Source: JBJGXI01 sp045635475 (lineage in GTDB: Bacteria; Bacillota; Bacilli; Bacillales; Amphibacillaceae). Taken from it: a DNA stretch of 10,558 nucleotides. Below are positions 1-5,351 of this stretch, piece by piece. The notes under the pieces were generated by a model. That model was not told where the DNA came from. It saw only the letters and a program-made list of their open reading frames with translations, and did not search any database. Every line of letters begins with the position of its first letter. The stretch's first letter is position 1. The stretch spans positions 1-10,558 of the forward strand of contig NZ_JBJGXI010000082.1 of NCBI RefSeq assembly GCF_045635475.1. Direction: 5' to 3'. The position numbers and the translations under genes are program-made.

Positions 1-440
1 TACGCCATCTAGAAGCAGACCTAGAGTGAGCAATGATAATCCCTATGCCGAATCGATTTTTCGGACGTGTAAGTATCGCCCAGACTACCCAGCAAGAAGG
101 TTCTCCGAGCTGACAGAAGCAAGAGAATGGGTATTATCATTTGTGCATTGGTACAACAAGGAACACCGACACAGTGGGCTTAATTTCTTAACGCCGAATC
201 AAAGGCATGATGGATCCGCAAGCGAGATCCTTGCGCAAAGAAAGCGCGTATACGAACAGGCAAAAGCACGGCATCCAGAAAGATGGTCAAGGGAAACAAG
301 GGATTGGACGCTTGAAGAGGAAGTTTGGCTTAATCCAGAACGTTCAGAAAACAAATCTGAGGAGAATAAAAAAACTTCTTAACGCTATACAAAATTGGGA
401 TTAAAAACGACAACTAACTTGACAAACACCGTACATAATA
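1..440 (+). mobile_element. IS3-family insertion sequence, right-hand part
   Basis: The transposase end implies that the window starts inside an insertion sequence. Its right end should lie within roughly 30-70 bases after the stop at 382. The stretch 405-435 (acgacaactaacttgac and what follows) is a likely place for the terminal inverted repeat, but the left end is outside the window, so neither the repeat nor the target duplication can be confirmed. The right boundary given is approximate and inferred. Confidence 0.5.
2..382 (+). CDS. IS3-family transposase (OrfB), 3' end only
   Basis: This is the C-terminal end of an IS3-family DDE integrase-type transposase, which cuts and joins the ends of its insertion sequence. 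The frame is open to the left edge: codons before the GTG at 26 read TPSRSRPR and run into VSNDNPYAES, as in full-length relatives, so the true start lies outside the window and the GTG is not a start. The glutamate of NPYAES is the expected third catalytic residue, with lysine seven residues later (ESIFRTCK), the usual DDE-K spacing. The downstream HWYNKEHRHSGL and PNQRH stretches are typical of the rve_3 region. The end is intact (PERWSRE, WLNPERS, then a lysine-rich tail and TAA). Base composition is visibly more GC-rich than the genes to its right, consistent with a mobile origin. About 127 codons are visible, whereas OrfB proteins are usually about 300 residues or more. Whether the rest is intact cannot be seen. 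Confidence 0.9.
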   Translation, partial: TPSRSRPRVSNDNPYAESIFRTCKYRPDYPARRFSELTEAREWVLSFVHWYNKEHRHSGLNFLTPNQRHDGSASEILAQRKRVYEQAKARHPERWSRETRDWTLEEEVWLNPERSENKSEENKKTS

Positions 441-446
441 CAATAT
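419..446 (+). promoter_or_regulatory. Candidate promoter at or near the IS right end
   Basis: A perfect -35 box TTGACA (419-424) is followed 16 bases later by CAATAT (441-446), a fair -10. It points towards the small membrane-protein gene at 549, leaving a leader of about 95 bases. The -35 may belong to the insertion-sequence end, as in outward-reading hybrid promoters known for IS elements. No better promoter is visible closer to the gene: a TATAAT at 532-537 is too near the ribosome binding site to serve. Confidence 0.35.
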
Positions 447-548
447 CAATATAGAAAAAATAACATAAAAAAACTAGTTCATCAGTTTATAGGAAACTTT
501 TTCTACTGAAATTAATTATCATATATATTAATATAATGGAGGGATTGG

Positions 549-794
549 ATGAAAACGAGTAAAGTACTTTATTTAATTGGTTTTATTTCGTATCTATTGA
601 CAGTTTTATACCTTTTTATGAATTTTTCTAACGAAAAACTTTATACTGGCATTGTATTTTATTCCGTTGCTATAGTCTTCTACTTATCTTTTGTCTATTT
701 ATATTATAAAAGCACAGTTGGCAAAAAAATAGTTGGCCTTGGTTTGGTTGTGATTGGAACAATTTCATTTTTGTTATTATTTATCCAAAAGTGA
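549..794 (+). CDS. Small three-TM membrane protein, function unknown
   Basis: This is an 81-residue, very hydrophobic protein that I do not recognise. Three membrane-spanning segments can be seen at about residues 7-25, 33-53 and 58-78. They are joined by a short polar loop (NFSNEKLY) and a basic loop (YKSTVGKK). There is no signal-peptidase site, cysteine pair or metal-binding motif. The start is supported by GGAGGG at 538-543, five bases before the ATG. The gene stands alone between the insertion sequence and a strong hairpin at 837-882 that can end its transcript. Proteins of this size and pattern are common as uncharacterised genes in Bacillaceae. A real gene is likely because of its start site and hydrophobic pattern, but no role can be assigned. 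Confidence 0.7.
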   Translation: MKTSKVLYLIGFISYLLTVLYLFMNFSNEKLYTGIVFYSVAIVFYLSFVYLYYKSTVGKKIVGLGLVVIGTISFLLLFIQK

Positions 795-836
795 AATGTA
801 CATTTACCAAAAATAATGGGTTTATAACATAACCTT

Positions 837-882
837 AAATACTAAAAGCTTAGATTAGTGTCAATCCAAGCTTTTAGTATTT
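837..882. terminator. Hairpin between convergent small genes
   Basis: Two 20-base arms (837-856 and 863-882) are complementary at 19 of 20 positions around a 6-base loop (AGTGTC). The single mismatch (A852 against C867) becomes a G-U pair in the minus-strand RNA. The outer stem supplies A and T tracts, as in bidirectional terminators. It sits between the + gene ending at 794 and the - gene ending at 929, so it probably stops both. No clean T run follows directly on either side, so efficiency is uncertain. Confidence 0.65.
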
Positions 883-928
883 AAGAGCTATTTTATTTTG
901 AATTTATATTCTCTTCATTTTGATGTAA

Positions 929-1141
929 CTATGTTTTCCCAACAGAAGTTCTTTCCACCATTTCTTCAGACACTACCAGAAAAACCCCCATTAAAAAAAT
1001 AAATATTGCACCTATTACAGTACCTATACCAATAGGTACAAACAAATTGAAACCGCTACCAATTACGCCGAGCAAAAATAAAGTAATTCCAATAGTAAGT
1101 ACTGTTCCACAAGTATAGTTCACAGCATTTAAAATTTTCAC
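929..1141 (-). CDS. Small two-TM membrane protein, function unknown
   Basis: This is a 70-residue hydrophobic protein that I do not recognise. Two membrane segments are visible, at about residues 9-30 and 35-58. They are glycine-rich (IGSGFNLFVPIGIGTVIGA) and followed by a short charged tail (SEEMVERTSVGKT). There is one cysteine (residue 11) and no known motif. The start is GTG at 1141-1139, with AAGGTGAT just upstream in good position. A strong promoter (TTGACA, 17 bases, GATAAT) lies 21 bases upstream of the start, which supports real expression. It is monocistronic and convergent with the gene at 549-794. Its tandem palindromic repeat suggests regulation (see the repeat entry). Function is unknown. 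Confidence 0.7.
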   Translation of the reverse strand: MKILNAVNYTCGTVLTIGITLFLLGVIGSGFNLFVPIGIGTVIGAIFIFLMGVFLVVSEEMVERTSVGKT

Positions 1142-1161
1142 TTTATCACCTTCTTTAATAT

Positions 1162-1190
1162 ATTATCTAACTTGTTCACTGAATTGTCAA
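1162..1190 (-). promoter_or_regulatory. Sigma-A-type promoter of the 70-residue protein gene
   Basis: On the minus strand TTGACA (1190-1185) and GATAAT (1167-1162) are separated by 17 bases. The predicted start of transcription is near 1155, just upstream of the AAGGTGAT ribosome binding site. The -35 box lies inside one copy of the tandem repeat at 1177-1216, so a protein bound there would compete with or contact RNA polymerase. Confidence 0.7.
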
Positions 1191-1216
1191 TTTTATTTCA
1201 CTAAATTGTCAATTTT
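1177..1216. repeat. Two direct repeats with palindromic core, 22-bp period
   Basis: The 18-base unit CACTGAATTGTCAATTTT (1177-1194) recurs at 1199-1216 with one change (G to A at the fifth base). Each copy contains AATTGTCAATT, an 11-base palindrome with a one-base centre. The 22-base period puts both copies on the same face of the helix. The first copy covers the -35 box of the promoter at 1162-1190. This is the layout of a tandem operator for a dimeric regulator, but the regulator is not identifiable from the window. Confidence 0.6.
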
Positions 1217-1237
1217 GCTTGAAGGGAAAATAAATAA

Positions 1238-1271
1238 GTCAAAAATGACTGACACCACCTTGTGGCATCAG
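1238..1271 (-). terminator. Rho-independent terminator downstream of the P1B-4 ATPase gene
   Basis: The arms 1249-1258 and 1262-1271 form a 10-pair stem with a 3-base loop. Two positions that mismatch on the plus strand become G-U pairs in minus-strand RNA. On the minus strand the stem is followed after three bases by TTTTT. The direction therefore fits a transcript arriving from the ATPase gene, about 250 bases upstream, and it also isolates the small gene at 929-1141. Confidence 0.6.
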
Positions 1272-1519
1272 CCTTTGCTCATGTTCTTTATATACCTTAT
1301 TATGATACCTGCCATATGAAGCAAATTTCCATTCCTCATAAACCACTTATAACAGCAACCTGTTGTAAAGCCAAACTAGGAATACAATAAATTATGATTA
1401 TGGAAACAAATATAGTTTACTCGGAATATTAATAGTTGCTTGAACCCCCACAAGATTTATTGCTATTTTCAAACCAGCATCGCACAAAGTAACGAAGGTA
1501 ATTTTATTGATAAAGTTAA
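1272..1519. other. Gene-free stretch between terminator and ATPase gene
   Basis: The gap between the small gene and the ATPase gene is 378 bases (1142-1519). Its promoter, repeat and terminator are listed separately. In the remaining 248 bases I find no start codon with a ribosome binding site, no stem with a T run and no recognisable protein fragment. A minus-strand frame of about 34 codons around 1400-1500 is open, but its translation matches nothing I know. Confidence 0.5.
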
Positions 1520-3502
1520 TTATTTATCATAGGCTAATAATCGTAATGCATTAAAAACAACCAATAATGTTGAACCTTCATGGATAAGAACAGCTATACC
1601 AATACCAGCAAAATTAAAGATAGTTGCAGGAATTAGAAGGGCTGTAACACCTAAACTAACCCATAAATTCTGTTTTATAATACTCTTACTTTTACGACTA
1701 AGACCAATGGCAAAAGGTAAGTCAGTGAGGTTATCAGCCATTAATGCAATATCAGCAGTTTCTAATGCAACGTCAGACCCTGCAGCGCCCATGGCAATAC
1801 CGACAGTACTTTTAGTCATTGCAGGAGCGTCATTCACTCCGTCACCAACCATAGCAACTTTATTTTCCTGTTGTTTTAATTTGTTTATCGCATCAACTTT
1901 ATCTTCAGGTAACAAACCACCCCAAGCATCCGTTATTCCAATTTCAGAAGCCACGCTATTTGCTACCCGTTGATTATCTCCAGTTAACATAATGACCCGT
2001 TTAATTCCAATTTGTTTTAGACTGGAAATTACACTTTTAGCTTCTTTTTTAGGCGTATCCATTAATCCTATAATTCCCAAAAATTCAGAACTTTTCTTAA
2101 CAATCATTGCAGTATTCCCACTGGTTTCGACCTTCTCTAAAATATTTGCTAACTCAGTTGGTAAAGAAACGCCCAGTTCTTCTTCAAAAAGGCCCTTATT
2201 ACCAATGAATACTTCCTCACCCATCCAATTTGCCTTGATACCTCTTCCTGTCACCGACTTCAACGTATCAGCTTCCTCTATCTTTTTATTACCAAGTCTT
2301 TCTTCAGCCCCAGCTACTACAGCTCTTGCCAGGGGGTGGTCACTTAGTTTTTCAACAGCAAACGCTGAAGCAAGAAGTTCATCACTAGTTGTATTACCAT
2401 AAGGTAATACTTCCGTTAATTTCGGTTTCCCTTCTGTTAATGTTCCTGTTTTATCAAAAGCAAGAGCAGTAAGATCACCTAAATCTTCTAAAGGACTACC
2501 ACCTTTAACAAGAACCCCTGCACGAGCGGCTCTTGCTACACCACTTAAAACAGCGCTTGGAGTAGAGATTGCAAGAGCACATGGACTCGCAGCAACCAAT
2601 ACTGCCATTGCTCGATAAAAACTATCACTAAATGATTCATCAATTACTAAAAATGCAAAAAGTAATACTACTACTAAAACTAGTACAGATGGTACAAAAA
2701 ACTTTTCAAACCTGTCAGTGAATTGTTGAGTTGGAGACTTTTGCTCTTCAGTTTCATTCACAAGCTTTATTAGCCTAGCTAATGTAGAATCACTTGCTTC
2801 TTTTATTACTTTTACTTCTAGCACACTAGAGCCATTAATCGTTCCAGCAAATACTCTATTTTCAGATGATGGGGAATTTTTCTCATCCTGAAAATCTATT
2901 GTCTCATCCTCTATTGGTCTTTTATCAACTGGTACACTTTCCCCAGTAATAGGGGCCTGATTTACGCTACTGGTTCCCTTAACTACTACACCATCAGCTG
3001 AAATTTTACTGTTGGGTTTAATTATTATGATATCATCAACCTGCAACTTTTCAACAGGAACTTCTTTCTGTTGATTTCCTTTTCTTACAACTGCAGTCTT
3101 TGGAGCAATTTCAGCAAGGGCAGCTATTGATTTTCTAGCTTTGTTTAAAGCAAAATGTTCCAAAGCATGTCCTAAACTAAATAAGAATAATAACAAAGCA
3201 CCTTCTGCCCATTCTCCTAAAATAGCAGCACCTATTGCAGCTAAAAGCATTAGGAAATCAATCTCAAAGCCACCTTTTGATACTGTTACAATAGCTTCTT
3301 TGGCTGTAAAATAACCTCCAAAAAAGTATGCACCAATATATAACAGGAAGCTAATCCCATCTGGAAATCCATTAATTAAACTTAAAACAAAACCAGTCAC
3401 AAGTAATACGCCCGAGATAATCGAAAAAATTAACTCTGTATTTGGGCCAAATATCCCGCCATGATCGTGTTTTTGATCCTCATTTTCATTTTGAGTATTC
3501 AA
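1520..3502 (-). CDS. P1B-4-type metal-efflux P-type ATPase (PfeT/ZosA/CoaT-like)
   Basis: A membrane ATPase that couples ATP hydrolysis to export of divalent metal. Visible in order (660 residues): a short histidine-containing N-terminus (H12, H14) without any CxxC heavy-metal-associated domain, TM segments from about 24, actuator TGES (186-189), TM segment with SPC (306-308), phosphorylation site DKTGT (350-354), HP in SDHPLAR, TGDN, GDGVNDAP, and HEGST in the last TM (641-645). SPC plus HEGxT is the P1B-4 signature. Members move Fe(II), Co(II) or Zn(II), for example Bacillus PfeT and Listeria FrvA. The actuator carries a polar insertion after TGES (about 198-214). The start is TTG, with GGAGG at 3517-3513, ten bases upstream and slightly far; no in-frame ATG lies nearby. 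The metal cannot be fixed from sequence; iron or cobalt is as likely as zinc. No convincing Fur or PerR box is seen upstream. It is divergent from bdbD across a 396-base gap. Confidence 0.93.
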   Translation of the reverse strand: MNTQNENEDQKHDHGGIFGPNTELIFSIISGVLLVTGFVLSLINGFPDGISFLLYIGAYFFGGYFTAKEAIVTVSKGGFEIDFLMLLAAIGAAILGEWAEGALLLFLFSLGHALEHFALNKARKSIAALAEIAPKTAVVRKGNQQKEVPVEKLQVDDIIIIKPNSKISADGVVVKGTSSVNQAPITGESVPVDKRPIEDETIDFQDEKNSPSSENRVFAGTINGSSVLEVKVIKEASDSTLARLIKLVNETEEQKSPTQQFTDRFEKFFVPSVLVLVVVLLFAFLVIDESFSDSFYRAMAVLVAASPCALAISTPSAVLSGVARAARAGVLVKGGSPLEDLGDLTALAFDKTGTLTEGKPKLTEVLPYGNTTSDELLASAFAVEKLSDHPLARAVVAGAEERLGNKKIEEADTLKSVTGRGIKANWMGEEVFIGNKGLFEEELGVSLPTELANILEKVETSGNTAMIVKKSSEFLGIIGLMDTPKKEAKSVISSLKQIGIKRVIMLTGDNQRVANSVASEIGITDAWGGLLPEDKVDAINKLKQQENKVAMVGDGVNDAPAMTKSTVGIAMGAAGSDVALETADIALMADNLTDLPFAIGLSRKSKSIIKQNLWVSLGVTALLIPATIFNFAGIGIAVLIHEGSTLLVVFNALRLLAYDK

Positions 3503-3898
3503 AATAACTTAACCTCCAATACTTGTTATCGTTAAAAATATATTTGTAATGCTTTCCCTAACTATTTTTAATATAAACAATTGACTATACTTTTATAAAT
3601 CAAATCACCATTAAAGTTTTTAGCTAGCTAGTGACCCCCCTCCTAAATCGGAGATTATAGAAAGGGAATTCTGGCTTAAGTTTGTTATAATAAAGAAAAT
3701 TTCTCCCCTATTTTCCTATTAAAATAATCCGTGTAGAACAAACTGCAAGAAACCTATGTTAGAATAGTTTTGTTGTCATTTGGATTCAACTAACCACATA
3801 ATAATGTGAAAAATATTTGAACATTACTTAATTAACTAATAAGTTTAAAAAGTTAATGGTACAATGTTATTCATATAACTATACAGTGAGGTGCTGAA
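3503..3898. other. Divergent intergenic region, ATPase and bdbD
   Basis: This 396-base gap should hold promoters for both flanking genes. The bdbD promoter is listed separately. For the ATPase gene no good -35/-10 pair stands out; AATATA at 3570-3575 (TATATT on the minus strand) is a possible -10, with only a poor -35. A short hairpin CTCC-6-GGAG lies near 3641-3654. Next to it a G run (GGAGGGGGG on the minus strand, 3636-3644) is conspicuous in such AT-rich DNA but precedes no start codon. No hidden gene is seen. Confidence 0.5.
3857..3879 (+). promoter_or_regulatory. bdbDC extended -10 promoter with operator-like site
   Basis: TGG followed by TACAAT (3857-3865) is an extended -10 element, and no consensus -35 is visible. 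Directly downstream, over the expected start of transcription, GTTAT-TCAT-ATAAC (3866-3879) is a hyphenated palindrome. It contains TTATTCATATA (3867-3877), the same 11 bases as one half of the cadA operator candidate. The promoter assignment rests on sequence only. Confidence 0.5.
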
Positions 3899-4576
3899 AT
3901 GAAATATAAAAGTTCACCGGTGAAGATAACTATGATTTTTACGATAGTTTTTGTTGCACTACTAGTTGCTTTGGTAGTAATTAGTAATAATAAATCAGAA
4001 ACTAATCAAAGAATCACATTAGATAAACAGCCATCCATTGAAGGACAGCCTACACTAGGTGATTTGGATGCGCCTGTAACAGTAGTAGAATTTGGAGACT
4101 TTAAATGTCCTGCATGTAAAGCATGGGGTGAAAGTATCTTCCCTCAATTGGTAAGTGATTATGTTGATACTGGCAAAGTTAAATTTTCTTTTATTAATGT
4201 TTTATTTCATGGAGAAGAGTCACAGTTAGGTTCTCTAGCCGCAGAGTCGGTTTATAAACAAAACCCTGATGTATATTGGGATTTTCATAAAAAACTTTTT
4301 GAAGAACAACCCGATGAAGATCATGACAGTAAATGGATTACACCTGAGAAAATTATTGAAATTGCCAATGGGATTGAGGGTATAGATACAGAGAAATTAA
4401 AATCGGCTTTAGAGAGTAATTCAGAAAAAAATGAAGTAAGTAATGACGAAGAAATAGTAACTGAATTTAACGTGCAGTCTACACCAACTATTATGGTAAA
4501 TGAGACAGTGATAGAAGAACCATTTAATTACGAAGCAATCAAAACCGCTATAGACAATGCGTTAAAAGGTAATTAG
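3899..4576 (+). CDS. bdbD: Thiol-disulfide oxidoreductase BdbD (DsbA family)
   Basis: A membrane-anchored, extracytoplasmic oxidase that introduces disulfide bonds into exported proteins and is re-oxidised by BdbC. Of its 225 residues, an uncleaved-looking N-terminal anchor spans about 9-28, followed by a polar linker. A thioredoxin-like domain then has EFGDFKCPACKAW with the active site C70-P-A-C73, a helical insert, and the cis-proline loop STPTIMVN (P196) facing the active site. Length and order match the DsbA/BdbD family. The start is supported by GAGGTG at 3888-3893, five bases upstream of ATG. The stop is three bases before bdbC, so the pair is one operon. BdbD of Bacillus subtilis acts in competence and folding of secreted proteins. 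The placement beside metal ATPases suggests that thiol stress from metals may matter, which is inference. Confidence 0.93.
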   Translation: MKYKSSPVKITMIFTIVFVALLVALVVISNNKSETNQRITLDKQPSIEGQPTLGDLDAPVTVVEFGDFKCPACKAWGESIFPQLVSDYVDTGKVKFSFINVLFHGEESQLGSLAAESVYKQNPDVYWDFHKKLFEEQPDEDHDSKWITPEKIIEIANGIEGIDTEKLKSALESNSEKNEVSNDEEIVTEFNVQSTPTIMVNETVIEEPFNYEAIKTAIDNALKGN

Positions 4577-4579
4577 AAT

Positions 4580-5008
4580 ATGAACAAAATGGATATAAAA
4601 CAATTCTCCTTATATATAGCATGGTTAATATCAGTAATTGCAACTCTTGGAAGTCTTTATTTTAGTGAAATTCGAGGGTTTGTTCCATGTGAACTTTGTT
4701 GGTATCAGCGTATTTTGATGTACCCATTAACATTGATACTTGGCATAGCAACATTTCAAAATGAATTTACTATTAAAAAATATGTATTACCAATAACGAT
4801 TATTGGTTCATCCATATCACTATTCCATTACTTGGAGCAAAAGGTACCAGGTTTTGCAGAAATTAAACCTTGTACTAACGGTGTTCCATGCAGTACTGAG
4901 TATATTAACTGGCTTGAATTTATTACCATTCCATTCCTAGCCTTAACAGCTTTCACTTTGATTACTATAATTATGGTAGTTACAAAAATCCCCCAAAATG
5001 AAAATTAA
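4580..5008 (+). CDS. bdbC: Disulfide bond formation protein BdbC (DsbB family)
   Basis: A quinone-coupled membrane oxidase that re-oxidises BdbD and passes electrons to the respiratory chain. In 142 residues four TM segments are visible (about 10-28, 43-59, 68-85, 111-134). The first outside loop has PCELCWYQRI with C37 and C40, and the second has C98 and C104 (KPCTNGVPC). This is the four-cysteine layout of DsbB-type proteins, and the CxLCWxQR motif is diagnostic. Its length is usual for Bacillus BdbC. The ATG at 4580 lies three bases after the bdbD stop, with AAGG inside the end of bdbD as ribosome binding site; a second ATG at 4589 is possible but less well placed. The operon ends at the strong hairpin at 5015-5049. 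Confidence 0.95.
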   Translation: MNKMDIKQFSLYIAWLISVIATLGSLYFSEIRGFVPCELCWYQRILMYPLTLILGIATFQNEFTIKKYVLPITIIGSSISLFHYLEQKVPGFAEIKPCTNGVPCSTEYINWLEFITIPFLALTAFTLITIIMVVTKIPQNEN

Positions 5009-5014
5009 TTATTT

Positions 5015-5049
5015 AAGAGGTGCTATTCCAAAGGAATAGCACCTCTTTT
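5015..5049 (+). terminator. Rho-independent terminator of bdbDC
   Basis: Perfect 15-base arms (5015-5029 and 5033-5047) around the loop AAA form a GC-containing stem whose right arm runs into TTTT (5046-5049). It starts seven bases after the bdbC stop codon. On the minus strand the tail is less U-rich, so it is mainly a plus-strand terminator. Confidence 0.93.
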
Positions 5050-5108
5050 ACATTTCATATTTAACTACTGAATTCCTAGCATACATTAATGATATTATTC
5101 ATATCTGT

Positions 5109-5126
5109 GTTAATAATAGTATTAAC
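5109..5126. repeat. Perfect 7-bp inverted repeat, unknown role
   Basis: GTTAATA (5109-5115) and TATTAAC (5120-5126) are exact inverted copies separated by ATAG. There is no T run on either side. It lies 13 bases from GATAT-TATTC-ATATC (5091-5105), another small inverted repeat with 10 of the 11 bases of TTATTCATATA. Both could be the remains of the control region of the broken gene at 5218, but this is inference. Confidence 0.3.
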
Positions 5127-5146
5127 AATATCACCGTCATATAAAG

Positions 5147-5167
5147 ATAAAAAGAGCAGAGATGCTC
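5147..5167 (-). terminator. Rho-independent terminator downstream of cadA
   Basis: The stem GAGCA-loop-TGCTC (5154-5158 and 5163-5167, four-base loop) is followed on the minus strand by TTTTTAT. It lies about 185 bases past the cadA stop, on the strand cadA is transcribed from, and no other terminator is nearer. The stem is short, so strength may be modest. Confidence 0.55.
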
Positions 5168-5217
5168 CATAGGATTAAATTAAACTATAAATTTGGTGTG
5201 GTGGCCATGACTGACCC

Positions 5218-5298
5218 ATGAATGCAGTTAATCCAAATACTTCTAAAGAATATGCACTTTCTACTCTTGCCCATTTAAGTGGATTACTTGAATCTTGA
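5218..5298 (+). pseudogene. Decayed fragment resembling the start of a DUF4870 protein
   Basis: The reading frame from ATG at 5218 gives 26 codons, ending in KEYALSTLAHLSGLLES before TGA. The pattern of a polar N-terminus, then a small residue, leucine, AHLSGLL, resembles the first TM of DUF4870 (Tic20-like) membrane proteins, which normally continue for about 80-100 residues. Downstream in another frame, around 5318-5350, SQANFINVI faintly recalls the family's HxxQALNFQI stretch. An internal deletion and frameshift would explain both. There is no good ribosome binding site at 5218, and the gap is squeezed between the terminators and cadA. The call rests on one short motif and may be chance. 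Confidence 0.35.
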
Positions 5299-5351
5299 TT
5301 AGATTTAAAGACCTATGAATAGTAAGAATTCACAGGCCAACTTTATCAATG

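Noticed and set aside
207..404. Second plus-strand frame inside the transposase end
   Set aside because: It is an out-of-frame shadow of the IS3 transposase, which has the recognisable motifs.
1707..2402. Plus-strand open frames inside the P1B-4 ATPase gene
   Set aside because: They lie antisense to a gene with all P-type ATPase motifs, lack ribosome binding sites and give proteins with no sensible pattern.
3685..3699. PerR-box-like sequence upstream of the P1B-4 ATPase
   Set aside because: It matches 11 of 14 positions of TTATAATNATTATAA, but only the left half is good. It is about 180 bases from the start, and such matches are common in AT-rich DNA.
5091..5126. Candidate CRISPR or other repeat array in the bdbC-cadA gap
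   Set aside because: Only two unrelated short inverted repeats occur; there are no regularly spaced direct repeats here or elsewhere in the window.
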